Virus record (IMG/VR): IMGVR_UViG_3300044635_001202
Coordinates: 1-64,000 of that record
Source of the DNA: a virus
Reading direction: 5' to 3' (one strand)
DNA: 64,000 nucleotides
Shown here piece by piece: positions 9,101 to 19,098 of this stretch. Below the pieces are notes generated by a model. It ran no database searches, was not told the DNA's origin, and was given only the letters and a program-made list of their open reading frames with translations. The translations under genes and the position numbers were made by a program. The stretch's first letter is position 1; each line of letters opens with the position of its first letter.

Positions 9101-12100
9101 AGAGCTCCACCTATACCAGCAACTAAAGACTTAGGAAACATTGAGTCTTTATTTATTGTTTCATGTTTATGATAGCACAATCTAGTTGTTTGTTTAAGAT
9201 CATTATTATTAGTATTAGCTATTACGGAATACGACCTTAAAGACACAGTACCTGTAATATATGCTGTATTACTATTGGTGCAACCGCTCTGATTTTGTTC
9301 TATTTTAACAATAGCGTATAGTCCTAAGTATGAGGATTTATTACTATAGAAAGTAAATTGATTATTGTTATTTACTCTTTGTCTTGATACCTCGCTACCA
9401 TTATAGTACAATACAACATCATATTTTTGTGTTTGTATACTATTAGCTCTATCGATATTAATTTCAATTCTTATAGGTCCTGTATATGTTCCAACATAAA
9501 TATAATCTTGCCTACCAGAAATAGAACCAGATGATATAATCATATCTCCTTGAGGATTAGGATTTCCTACTGGATATTGATTATTTTGGCCCAATACATG
9601 TAGTATTCGTTGATTGCTATATTTTTCTGCCCATATTCTAGTTAATGGAAAATAATAAGACTTATTATCTGGATCATATCCATTATAGAAAGCTAATGGA
9701 ACACCCCATGTAAAATATGTATTTGGATATACTGAAGTTCTTAAAGTGGAATTATTATATTTAGGTAATGCTTGTGTAGCATTTAGAGCTGCTTTACCAT
9801 ATGACATATTCCCCCATTTACCTACAGAAATGTAATCATCTCTCACTGTTTTATATGGTCTTAGAACAAGAATAGACGGAACATAATCATCCAGCTCTTC
9901 GTTAATCTTTCTAATTAATCCGGAAGAATAGTCGATACCTTGATCTATATTTTTGGACGGTAAATTTTGTCTGAGATATATAATATTATCTTGAATATAG
10001 TTTATAGTAGCCTCAAAATTTTTGTTTAAATTCAGCCGACTATATAAAACAACTTTCCATGTTTGATATGTTGGATTAACAATATCAAAATACGAAGTAG
10101 CTCTATTAGTTCCGTCTAAACTAGTAATTCTTATAGAATCGACTCCAACTTGTTCATAAATTAAATCATTAATAAATCTTCCGTGATCATTAACAAAATA
10201 ATCTAAATTAATGTATTCAAATGGCACTAAATCAAGAATTAAACTCTCTGTTGGAGTATATCTAATTTTACGCCATTTATCTGTAACTAAATATGCTCCT
10301 CCTTGTGTTGGAATACCTAAATACTTAGCATATGCTATATTTTCTTTTTGATAAACAGATAAATTTGTTTCATTAAATATAAAGTTGTATCCTTCTAAAT
10401 ATTCTTCATCATACATACTATATGCACTATAAAAATAGTTAGTAGCACTTTGAAATTTAATATCTAGATTATATCCTACCCAACCACCAATATTATCAGC
10501 TGCTGCAACAGTGAAAGATCTTTCATTGCACAAGAATGTGTAGTCAACATTATGCGCTCCGTTGCATGGAAAAATCCAATACGGATATTTTCCTGGTTCT
10601 ATAACATCTCCATTGATCACTAAATCATCATCAACAAATCCTTTTATATTTACATAAACTGGTAATGCTATATTATTCGGTATAGTAATAATTTTTTCAC
10701 CAGCTATTTGAGGATTACAGTAACCTCCCCAATTAACACTACTTCCATAAGATATGCTTTGTGTAGCAAGAACTGTTGTTCCTTGAGGTAAGACTGCCGT
10801 TTTATTTGAGTATCGACTATCATAAGTCCAACCAAAATTGGGATGGAAAAATCCCTTACTACCTACCATAGAGAATCCAGCACTAACAACCTGTTGTGTA
10901 TATGTATTTTGTATTGCATCTAGAGATACTCCCCACTGAATCTCTGGATCATCAGCCGTAGCTCCTCCGAATGTTACTTGTACACTAGCGGGACTTGCTG
11001 TAGACTTGGTAAGTATTAATTCGTCAGATCCTGTTTTAGTTGAAGTAACCGCCTTACCATTCCAGAGCAGAGAAAATTTACCTTTGCTAGCTTGTGTCGT
11101 TAGTTTTAGAGTAGCTGGATAAGGAATATCAAAATAGACTGTTCCATTCCCACATCCGGCTCTTGAGTATTTACAAGATTCATTGGAAGGAAAAATAGGA
11201 GCATGAGATTTGGGAAGTGGTGTTCCAGGTGATGGATGACCAGGTATAATGATTCCATTTTCTCCAACTAAATTGGATAATAATCCTCCATAGTACATAC
11301 CTGATGGTAAATAATATGTAGATGTATTAGGAATACCAACATTATTAAACTCATTAGATGCTTGTTGAATACCTATATTTGGATGTATAGATGTTAAGGA
11401 CTGACAATCACATTCTTGAGAATTGGTTTCTATAAAAGCAGGACAAGATGGCTTAGAAGCACTTCTTAAATAATTAAGATTAAAATTTTCTTTAATGCGT
11501 AATTGACTATTACTAGCTGTAGTAAATCCTATGCTTATAGCAGCTGGGCCGGTTTCAAATGTATCATAAACTCTATTTGCAGGACGATAGTTGTCGATAA
11601 AAAAGGGTTTATCATCGAATTGTTTCGTATTATTATATTTAGCAGAGCCTGAGAAGGTTATTTTTAAATTATATGAGATTATTCCACCAAAATTATTTTT
11701 AACAGCTATGGTGAAGAATGACGAGGAAGTTTTAAATAAGTAATCTATACTATGGTCGTTGTTGCATTTGTATGTTCCCGAAGCATATCTTCCGCAGTCG
11801 ATTATGGTTCCATTTACTAATAAATCATCGCTTACATTACCTGTGATTCTAACATAGTATGGACCAGAACCCAAACCATCTGGGATATTAACTGTTTGTT
11901 GTCCATAGGTTGATCCAGAGCAGTATCTCGCCTTGGGTAATTCTCCAGTATCTTCTTGAAATTCATGCTGGGTACCAGCTACTGTTCCCTTGGCTTGAGC
12001 ACCTGATCCTCCTCCTCCACTAAAACTAATAGACGGAGATTTAGTAAAACCCGAACCAGGATTAGTGATGATAACCCTAGTTACTTGTCCGCTAGAGGTT

Positions 12101-13680
12101 AATTCTGCTTCGGCAACACCTTCTGTTCCGCAACCAATCAAATATATCGTTGGTTGTGAATAATATCCTGTTCCACGATTTTGTAAATTGATATTTGTAA
12201 TAAGTCCATCTTCAGATACTTGTGCAACAGCTGTGGCTCCTGTTCCACCTCCACCAACTATGTAAACCTTTGGTGGAGTAAAGTAATTTTTACCTGGATT
12301 GATGATATTAATTTCTTGTAATGCTCCATCTCCAATAACAGCTATTCCTGTTGCTCCTCCTGCTCCCGAATCAGACGCGGATGGCTGTATACTTACGGTA
12401 GGAGGAGAGGTATAATCGGACCCTCCATTGATCATGGTAATAGAAATGACTCCACCTAAGTTAAGATTAAATTCATTATCACAAGCTTGTCCTAATTTAA
12501 TATCTGTATTAATTTTTACTCCACCAAAACCATGAAATTGTATATTAGAAATATTAGGATCAAATGTTCCGGACACTACAGGAGATAGGTTATAACCTAA
12601 AACTTTATCATTAAGAGTAAATGTATTTAGTCTATGAGTATCAGCCAAGACAGTACTATTATACTTTGTCATAATGGGATTAACAAAACCAGATGGAGCT
12701 GCTTTAAATAATAAGTCTCCAACACTATAAGCAACAGAATATCCTGCTCCAGGATTATTAGATGGAACAAAAAGTTGTTGATTTGAACTAATAGAGATAT
12801 TGGGTCCGGTATCGCTAGTAAAATTAGAAGTAAAAATTGTTGTAGAGTTTGGAGGAATTACAAGCTGCAAACCACATTTAGAAACTAGTTTATAAATTAA
12901 ATCACTTTTAGATTGAATATAATTATTGGTTCCAATATCATTATATGGTTTATCTGACATTAATTTTAAGAAAGGTAGTATTCTATAATATTCATCTCTA
13001 GGATATTGAATAGATTCTACCGTCCATCCTGGCTCAAACTTTTCACACTCGTCTATTCCTGCTCCTGTTAGAATCTCAGTAACCCAATCTATCTGAGGGC
13101 CAGAAGATAACAGCTTTGATAACCAGTCTACATCACACGTAATTTTAGCAGATGTCAATGATTGTTTAATTAATCGTGCGCTATTTTTTAAATTATCAGT
13201 AACATTTGGTGCTCCATTAATAATAGCAAAATCACCATCTGAAATATATAAATCGACACCAGGAACTAGTCTATTGTCATTTTCTCTATTTATATCCCAA
13301 TATCTATACCAAAATAAAATAGTTTCATTATAATTAGCACAAGGTTGAAAATTAACAACCCAATCTAAATTCATAAATAAGGGTCCAGTTACAGACCAAT
13401 TTTTTAAACCCTGTGTTTGCGGAATATATAAGAAATTAGCAACACCCAAACCATTCGGAGTGCTAGATTGACAAGTATTACTGGTATATTCTTTCCATAT
13501 GGACCCATCGATGGATTTTGGTTGAGTTGTATGAAAATAGGGCATCCATACGCCGCTATACGAAACATCGTACGGCTTTATATAATCTGCTAAATCATAG
13601 TTAAAAACAGTATTATCTATATTGTTTAATAATTCATATACTAATAAATTATTCTTAATATCACAATCACAGGCGGCCAT
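6100..13680 (-). CDS. Giant tail/adhesin-like protein (2526 aa) with β-repeats and Cys-rich C-terminus
   Basis: The start has AAAGGAA at correct spacing. Residues about 405-565 hold four tandem units of the known phage 'GxGY..PP.V.I.GGGG.GA.A.A' repeat, a β-structure frequent in tail proteins. Residues about 603-675 and 1007-1082 are two copies of one domain ('VSDDLLVNG'/'VDDDLVING', 'CNNDHSIDY'/'CNGAHNVDY'), which resembles a carbohydrate-binding β-sandwich. From about residue 1660 the protein becomes very Cys-rich, with a Tyr/Gly/Trp-rich stretch near 2250 and a Gly/Ser-rich stretch near 2450-2480. No protease, lyase or hydrolase motif is seen. The role inferred from length, repeats and position after the hub-like genes is a distal tail fibre or adhesin that contacts the host. 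Confidence 0.7.
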   Translation of the reverse strand: MAACDCDIKNNLLVYELLNNIDNTVFNYDLADYIKPYDVSYSGVWMPYFHTTQPKSIDGSIWKEYTSNTCQSSTPNGLGVANFLYIPQTQGLKNWSVTGPLFMNLDWVVNFQPCANYNETILFWYRYWDINRENDNRLVPGVDLYISDGDFAIINGAPNVTDNLKNSARLIKQSLTSAKITCDVDWLSKLLSSGPQIDWVTEILTGAGIDECEKFEPGWTVESIQYPRDEYYRILPFLKLMSDKPYNDIGTNNYIQSKSDLIYKLVSKCGLQLVIPPNSTTIFTSNFTSDTGPNISISSNQQLFVPSNNPGAGYSVAYSVGDLLFKAAPSGFVNPIMTKYNSTVLADTHRLNTFTLNDKVLGYNLSPVVSGTFDPNISNIQFHGFGGVKINTDIKLGQACDNEFNLNLGGVISITMINGGSDYTSPPTVSIQPSASDSGAGGATGIAVIGDGALQEINIINPGKNYFTPPKVYIVGGGGTGATAVAQVSEDGLITNINLQNRGTGYYSQPTIYLIGCGTEGVAEAELTSSGQVTRVIITNPGSGFTKSPSISFSGGGGSGAQAKGTVAGTQHEFQEDTGELPKARYCSGSTYGQQTVNIPDGLGSGPYYVRITGNVSDDLLVNGTIIDCGRYASGTYKCNNDHSIDYLFKTSSSFFTIAVKNNFGGIISYNLKITFSGSAKYNNTKQFDDKPFFIDNYRPANRVYDTFETGPAAISIGFTTASNSQLRIKENFNLNYLRSASKPSCPAFIETNSQECDCQSLTSIHPNIGIQQASNEFNNVGIPNTSTYYLPSGMYYGGLLSNLVGENGIIIPGHPSPGTPLPKSHAPIFPSNESCKYSRAGCGNGTVYFDIPYPATLKLTTQASKGKFSLLWNGKAVTSTKTGSDELILTKSTASPASVQVTFGGATADDPEIQWGVSLDAIQNTYTQQVVSAGFSMVGSKGFFHPNFGWTYDSRYSNKTAVLPQGTTVLATQSISYGSSVNWGGYCNPQIAGEKIITIPNNIALPVYVNIKGFVDDDLVINGDVIEPGKYPYWIFPCNGAHNVDYTFLCNERSFTVAAADNIGGWVGYNLDIKFQSATNYFYSAYSMYDEEYLEGYNFIFNETNLSVYQKENIAYAKYLGIPTQGGAYLVTDKWRKIRYTPTESLILDLVPFEYINLDYFVNDHGRFINDLIYEQVGVDSIRITSLDGTNRATSYFDIVNPTYQTWKVVLYSRLNLNKNFEATINYIQDNIIYLRQNLPSKNIDQGIDYSSGLIRKINEELDDYVPSILVLRPYKTVRDDYISVGKWGNMSYGKAALNATQALPKYNNSTLRTSVYPNTYFTWGVPLAFYNGYDPDNKSYYFPLTRIWAEKYSNQRILHVLGQNNQYPVGNPNPQGDMIISSGSISGRQDYIYVGTYTGPIRIEINIDRANSIQTQKYDVVLYYNGSEVSRQRVNNNNQFTFYSNKSSYLGLYAIVKIEQNQSGCTNSNTAYITGTVSLRSYSVIANTNNNDLKQTTRLCYHKHETINKDSMFPKSLVAGIGGALTLCNTKIAPLSYNKDTTNFNLLKTKDFSPLLDLHIFSSLEKHQPVKSNGGIVFFEDFLQPKPLNFSMQIPYNENFFWIDIPHNTEWQLLTKKGIIFKSNQVYKVLKKLKYTCQGDASLCSSRYKKNICQDEYSLSIGDLWDKLGLTAQDSQYFDVVSVSFPGDCGNIDYCCEPGDWNCANSQAQQRDRCYSFWNDYKVDVNCQSATDPNTNPQCLDSISQPTNAKGTIRATTEYFVLKLKENILPYLHNITNPRFHFFRNASTVPIPCTSTTLNSVGTSFLVNYFCNIITDKCEYIFPKDYSLGSEYTPGNFIDLSPSILDPGNAIINTPPLSVILSNEEKYRSIVSHPNNISPPLKEYDPEADTKYCITKTFTIKGTDNCIAPGLLFRLEVDNFRCQFSLDKDIEGNVSIKSCFDDLTLKTKDNNATFTVSRTIAEGTFSCNSNGDPVTGGSPPDNFFNQQDFSCSDANNEMSQRFGPDWEENYTLVGCKDISKPEDYYLACRYCGPKPCGHTLSYQEAAEQECHCPKYADLADSPTGGKTCTYSVDLSICELGQYDGYCTKYTVKTVPLCGGYLNDGLCTVAPSCFAKIDGPTEQELRTYEDACANVDPQYIKEFEVSRSILDGPISILDDDPADTVGIYNKNIEEQARINNENCQVYRQQSECNNNCNQYQDQTARSNCYCQCSCQSSLALAQIANSREWSIGCRASCNTSDGITDGSNYGYNWNGYYNYCGYYYGGFCYYYGWWYNYGTCTASNGEVSRPPCNLSHCAASSFQSQYQCNGENKSGSDYSPCSNLEDRLTIYQGHVSSCQCTLISPQEGQYFIPYYRQDQETSCYRTKTNIETLTPTQHSHYTRERKAYTKTKTVFVPQDKAKELTESVKIRKKTYEISYKNKQDQDNPPGQCPCYGQESINITIKVEVYHNLIIAFFGSGGGSGSSGTGAGVISGSSSRLNKICLPRNTSNKFKCPVVKYTPLNSKLLMCDTTSVKKSNCVLGSI

Positions 13681-13691
13681 ACTATTCCTTT

Positions 13692-16600
13692 TTAAGTGCA
13701 GCTATATGTACTAATAAGAGTCCATGAATTCCTTATATACATAAATACACCGGTCTGGTTTGGAGTAGTTAATGGGAAATTCAAAGGATTCCCATATTGA
13801 ACGGTTATTTCTTCTGGACTTTCTGGCAACCCGGTAACTGGATCGTAACCTTTAGCATATGCATTAAAAATCCTAGCAGAACCATTGCTTTGTATATATC
13901 CTAAAGCAATAATATTTTGACGAGATATTGGTTCATAAAAGCCAGAACCTTCATCATAATAACATAAAATTTTTGCGCCTCTTGGTGCTCCAAATGTTTC
14001 AGACGAATCTTTGACAAATACCATGCGCCTGAGACCATTGGGTAGTGGTGTTTTTCTGTCTACGGCATTTAAGAAGCCTCTAGCAGGAAATGGTGGTACA
14101 AGATCATCTTCTAATTGTATATCAACGAGCTTATATGGCTGTGGAGTAGTCCACACTTTTTTCGCATGATCCCATCTAAGGTCTACTGGTCCGACTGGCC
14201 ACGAATCCGGCCTTAAACCCCAACCCTGATAAAATTTATCTTCTCTCGTAGGCTCACTCCATCTTCCTTCATCATTCGACCATTCTTGATTTTTGCCGAG
14301 TATTGCCCCTTCTGTTCCTGTTTGTTGCTGTGTTAAAGATGAGATTCTCCAAGGCTGGCCATTACTAAAAAATCCTTTTGGCTCACCAGAAGCATTAGGA
14401 ACAGGATATCCCTCTGTGTCAAACCCCCAGCCAGCCATTATCAATGGACCTCGTAATCCTAAAAATCTATAATTCATCTGAGTAATACTAGTATTAGTAC
14501 GATTATTAACATTATCAAAAGATTTAGAATTAATATCTGCATCAGCAAAACTATTATTTTGATCAGAGTATTCTCTACCATTTTGATCTATATCCAAATT
14601 CTGATAAAATGATAAAGATTGTGGAGGTACTTGACTTCTACCAACAATGTCGATATGATGAGCTGTAAAGTCATTAAGCTGAGCATATTGATTACGTAAT
14701 TCTCCAACTGGCATAATGAGAGGATTTAAATTAACATAATTAATTCGTTTTCGTTTAAAATTATCTAGTAGAGCGCTCACAGCATTTGGATCTCTGATAA
14801 TGGACGAATCAGCTTCGTTCGATAAAATAAAGGGAGGTAATCTTCCATTACTAGCATCTGATGGTCCTGCTTCAGAACCAGCTACTTCACCACTACAAAA
14901 ATCACACCATAGAGATCTGGTATTTCCATCAGATAAAGTAAAAGAATATTGTTTGGTTCCGTTACAAAACGGACAACCACTTGTATAATATTTTTTTAGA
15001 GGAGTAGTAGAGTTGGACAACGTTGGATAAAAAGATATAGGCTGCAATAAACCATCCATACTCATAAATGCTTTGGAACTATAAGAATTTTCAAATTCTG
15101 ATGGTACTTCTCTAATATTTTGTAAAGTAACAGTGGTTAATTGACGAATACTGTCTCCCGTCCATATGTTAGTATTATCAAATCGATTAGCTAGAAATTT
15201 GGGCTGTTTAGTAGCTTTACGACTAAAAAATGGAGAAGAATAACCAACTAAAACATTCAATGGACTGTAAGATCTCAGTTTTGGTACAGATGCTCCTAGA
15301 TCAAAATTTGAAAGTGTTGGGCGACCAGCTATGGAACTTAGTTGTTCTCTAATAGCCGCATACTGTTGCCTTAGTTGTTTTTCAAATCTAATATTTTGTT
15401 CGCCTGCCTCTTTTAATCTATCTGCATTTTCTTTATTAAATAAACTAAATTTCTTTGTATATGTTCTAAATGTATACGTAGTTAATGGGCCGTTTTCGCT
15501 GATTTGTGTTTGTATATTATTGATTACTGGTCCTCCGAATGCATATGCAGCAGCTTTCAACTCATTTCCTAAATTAAACATTGGAGTGCCGTAATATGAT
15601 AACTGACCAGTTTCTCCCTTAAGTTGATAATTATTATCTTGTGTAGCTAGTTGAATAGCCACCATATCTAAAACTACCATACTTCCATAGTTCCATGGAA
15701 CAAGACTTGGGTCTACATTTACGTTAACTCCTCCGATTAGTGTTTCTAGTTTTCTTGATTTATGAGCTGAGTCGTCTCCTAAATACGAAAAAATATCGTC
15801 TATAAACATATCTGGAGAGCTAATCCATGGTCCGTATACAGCTCTATTATCTTTGACGGGAATAGCGGCAAATGCTGGCATAGCTGCTTTTGGAGCAATA
15901 GATAGGTTGTTATATTGTTTGTTTCCACTATCCTGTAAATAGTTTTCAGCAGTAAATCCGGCGCCATTGTTAACATATCTATTACTAATAGCTAGAATTT
16001 TTTTAGCTCTAATAGAAATTACAGCATTATTAGTAGCAGAATATTCTGGCAACATAAATTCTGCTATAGCAGCACTAACACTTAGTGCGTCTGGTGATAT
16101 CGGATTAATATCTATTTTATCTGTTTTTACAATAATTTTGGGAATAACAGAATTACCATTTTTAGCAAACACTAAATTTTCTTCAACATCTGCTTTAACA
16201 TATACTTTAGAAGCTAGGTCCGCTGGTATAGTTCTGGAGTTATAGCTGTCTGAAAAAGAATGTCTATATGGCACTACCTTATATTTATCTCCTGAAAACA
16301 TCAAAGATGGTTCCCAATAAAATGTTGGATTAGATGTTGACCAGTTATGAAAAACACCAGCGCTTCGATATGCATCAAATTTTGTAAAGTTATAAAAATT
16401 AAAATTTGTATTAAAATTAATGGTATTATTATATAAAGAATATTCAAATTCTCTATAATAATTATAGAGAGGTAAATTACTATAGCCTAATATGGTTTGT
16501 ATTAGTCCATTATCATTAATAAATTCATCAACATCTGATGTTCCTATTGTTAGAGTATCATCTATCACATTGCCTGGTTCTTCCCATGCTCCGTCTGTTG

Positions 16601-19079
16601 CTAGCTCAAAAGACGAATAAATTTTTTGACTACCTCCAGTTAAAGGAATATCATTTCCGTTTGGCAGAGTTCCTGTAACTTGATATGCTGTGTTAATATC
16701 TGTATATATTTGAGGAGAAGGAACACTAATCATAAATTGTTTACCATAATATTCATCAGCAATATTTTTCAAAAACTGTTGTAATTTAACGAATACTCCG
16801 TATGCTCTTTGATCAGTATAAATACTAGAAGCTGGTCCTGTAGGTACGCTTTGTCCTCCTGATTGTGAATTGCTATAAGCATTATAATGATTTTTTAATC
16901 CCATAGATATACTAGGTCCAAAATTAACTAAAAATCTTAATACTTTACGATATATATCTAGTTTAACAGCAGAAGGGGATATTCCGAGAGATACTGATTC
17001 AGCCGCGACGGCAGTTATAAATGCAATATAAGCGTCTGGTCCACTCATAGCTGCTCTGAACTCTAACTCAGAAATTCCAATAGGAGTTCGATCAGTTAAA
17101 TTATATCCTACTATATTTTCTATTTCTGCAGCGCTAAACTCTACAACAAATCCTAAACCAGATTTATTGCCAAATGGATTAATTTGAGGATTTCCTGTTT
17201 GTAAATTTATTTCATTATAATTGTGATAAATAGGTCTCACTAATTTAGTAAAAGGATCCGTACCAAAAAAAGGACAAATAGCATCAGATAAACTAGAAGG
17301 ATAACTCAATTCTGCGGGAGATATTTGAGTACCAACAACGTTAAGAGGTTTTTGATAATTACCTCTTAATATATTAGTAGCCCATGTATCCGTCGTATTA
17401 AAAGCTCCCGCAGCCCTTGCATCAACTCTGCCAGTAACTCCTAAAACAGTATTTACAACATATCCCATATCTAAATTTCTTAAACTATTAAGATCTGGAA
17501 ATCTATATTGTTGTGTAGCACTTGGTCCATAGTGTTGTACTTGAGCAAAAGTTTTAGTATATGGATTGTATTTGAGAGTACTTTGCGAAACAGCATATTT
17601 TACATTTTTTACCTGATATAATCTTTGTTGTTTACCTCCAATATATACTGATCTAACGGGTTTAGTATTATTAAATTCTTCTCCCTTATTTGTTGCAGTT
17701 ATGGTTGCTCCAGCGTCTGTTATACCATCGATAAAAGACTGTACAGCCGTATCTCCAGGTGTTCTTAGATTAGAATAAGTATTAACTTTGATAACAGGGT
17801 ATGTAAAATTACCTACACAGAATATTTCTAAACTAATAAAAACTTCTTGACCAGTATTATCTGCTATATTATTAACTAAACTTAAAATATCTAAATTAGT
17901 TTCGCTCATACGATATTCTGCTGGAATAAAACCATTATCTACTAAATTACTTATATCTAGCATAAAAGGACTTAAATAAACATTAACTCCGTCTACAGAC
18001 AATTGTTTAGGTTCTATAAGACCCATACGAAACCTATCTGTATTCTGCCAGTTATAAATAGTAGTAGTATTTTTTAATAAAGGCGGCTTACCAACAATTC
18101 TAGCATAAGGAGCATATCTGAATAATTTTCTATATCCTGCTTGATTAGGAATATTATTTACATATGCTTCTCCAGTACTTGTAAGTTCATATAATGCTGT
18201 TAAAATTTTCAAAACAGGTATACCTCGATCATTCTTCATAGATCTGCCATAAGAATATTCTGGCGTACGAGTTATTGGATCAAATAAAGCTCCGCTACTA
18301 CCACCTGTACCATTGAAATTAGAATTATCTTCTAAATATCCATAAATATTGATAAGATTAGGTATATTTTGATTCCCTATCAAACCTGTATAATCATTAC
18401 TGTATTCTAAACTAGGAAATCCAAGATATTGATTTTCGGAATACCAAGTAGAATCGGAGGCAACTTTAGAATGTATAGAACCAACATAATCTGATAAAAT
18501 CATATTAGTTTGAGATAGTAAATACGATGGAGATTCTATAATTACAGTATAGCTATCAGTACCCGAAGAAGAATTGCTTTTTTCCCAAGATTTAACAATA
18601 CCATTAAATGAAAAATCGTCATAAATAAAATAAACGGGTGTTCCTACAATATCTATACTCAAATTGGGATCAGGCATGTCCGCATAAAAACCAGGGTCAG
18701 GATCAGACCAATACCTAGAAACAATTGCTCCGTTTGATGCTACATAATATACCTTTGCTGGGATTAAGCTATTCCCATTCTCGTCCTTGCTAAAATTATT
18801 ATTTTGTCTAGCTGTTACATAGGCATTATCTTGTGTTGGTCTTGGAACTCTCGTGCCGTTAATATCAGTTAAAGAAGGATATTTACAAGAGTCATATACT
18901 AATTCAACAGTTAATCTACTGGATTCTGAGCCCCATGCCAAAGAAGCATTGAAAGATTTGATACTACATCCTAAAAACAGAGTTTGAGCATAAACCTTAG
19001 AGCAACATATTTTATAGTTGGTTGCTGGTCCTCCGTTTGTTCCTGATTTTGTAATTGTCGTATAGCACGGTGTTGTCAT
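13692..19079 (-). CDS. Large baseplate/tail-hub-like protein (1795 aa) with zinc ribbon
   Basis: The N-terminal 220 residues resemble tail hub proteins of the late-control-D/gp27 type: 'SFNASLAWGSESSRLTVEL', then 'GTPVYFIYDDFSFNGIVKSW' and 'YTVIIESPSYLLSQ'. These form the ring that closes the tail tube. A long central part has alternating strands and no visible enzyme motif. Near residues 1366-1400 a C4 zinc ribbon is evident ('GCPFCNG' and 'LWCDFCSG'). The C-terminus contains 'VFVKDSSETFGAPRG', a β-rich end. It lies between the 592-aa tail protein and the giant adhesin, consistent with a tail-tip complex. SD AGAGGA precedes the start. The hub assignment is moderate; the size is far above typical hubs. 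Confidence 0.6.
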   Translation of the reverse strand: MTTPCYTTITKSGTNGGPATNYKICCSKVYAQTLFLGCSIKSFNASLAWGSESSRLTVELVYDSCKYPSLTDINGTRVPRPTQDNAYVTARQNNNFSKDENGNSLIPAKVYYVASNGAIVSRYWSDPDPGFYADMPDPNLSIDIVGTPVYFIYDDFSFNGIVKSWEKSNSSSGTDSYTVIIESPSYLLSQTNMILSDYVGSIHSKVASDSTWYSENQYLGFPSLEYSNDYTGLIGNQNIPNLINIYGYLEDNSNFNGTGGSSGALFDPITRTPEYSYGRSMKNDRGIPVLKILTALYELTSTGEAYVNNIPNQAGYRKLFRYAPYARIVGKPPLLKNTTTIYNWQNTDRFRMGLIEPKQLSVDGVNVYLSPFMLDISNLVDNGFIPAEYRMSETNLDILSLVNNIADNTGQEVFISLEIFCVGNFTYPVIKVNTYSNLRTPGDTAVQSFIDGITDAGATITATNKGEEFNNTKPVRSVYIGGKQQRLYQVKNVKYAVSQSTLKYNPYTKTFAQVQHYGPSATQQYRFPDLNSLRNLDMGYVVNTVLGVTGRVDARAAGAFNTTDTWATNILRGNYQKPLNVVGTQISPAELSYPSSLSDAICPFFGTDPFTKLVRPIYHNYNEINLQTGNPQINPFGNKSGLGFVVEFSAAEIENIVGYNLTDRTPIGISELEFRAAMSGPDAYIAFITAVAAESVSLGISPSAVKLDIYRKVLRFLVNFGPSISMGLKNHYNAYSNSQSGGQSVPTGPASSIYTDQRAYGVFVKLQQFLKNIADEYYGKQFMISVPSPQIYTDINTAYQVTGTLPNGNDIPLTGGSQKIYSSFELATDGAWEEPGNVIDDTLTIGTSDVDEFINDNGLIQTILGYSNLPLYNYYREFEYSLYNNTINFNTNFNFYNFTKFDAYRSAGVFHNWSTSNPTFYWEPSLMFSGDKYKVVPYRHSFSDSYNSRTIPADLASKVYVKADVEENLVFAKNGNSVIPKIIVKTDKIDINPISPDALSVSAAIAEFMLPEYSATNNAVISIRAKKILAISNRYVNNGAGFTAENYLQDSGNKQYNNLSIAPKAAMPAFAAIPVKDNRAVYGPWISSPDMFIDDIFSYLGDDSAHKSRKLETLIGGVNVNVDPSLVPWNYGSMVVLDMVAIQLATQDNNYQLKGETGQLSYYGTPMFNLGNELKAAAYAFGGPVINNIQTQISENGPLTTYTFRTYTKKFSLFNKENADRLKEAGEQNIRFEKQLRQQYAAIREQLSSIAGRPTLSNFDLGASVPKLRSYSPLNVLVGYSSPFFSRKATKQPKFLANRFDNTNIWTGDSIRQLTTVTLQNIREVPSEFENSYSSKAFMSMDGLLQPISFYPTLSNSTTPLKKYYTSGCPFCNGTKQYSFTLSDGNTRSLWCDFCSGEVAGSEAGPSDASNGRLPPFILSNEADSSIIRDPNAVSALLDNFKRKRINYVNLNPLIMPVGELRNQYAQLNDFTAHHIDIVGRSQVPPQSLSFYQNLDIDQNGREYSDQNNSFADADINSKSFDNVNNRTNTSITQMNYRFLGLRGPLIMAGWGFDTEGYPVPNASGEPKGFFSNGQPWRISSLTQQQTGTEGAILGKNQEWSNDEGRWSEPTREDKFYQGWGLRPDSWPVGPVDLRWDHAKKVWTTPQPYKLVDIQLEDDLVPPFPARGFLNAVDRKTPLPNGLRRMVFVKDSSETFGAPRGAKILCYYDEGSGFYEPISRQNIIALGYIQSNGSARIFNAYAKGYDPVTGLPESPEEITVQYGNPLNFPLTTPNQTGVFMYIRNSWTLISTYSCT

Positions 19080-19098
19080 ATTGTCCTCTTACCTTGTG

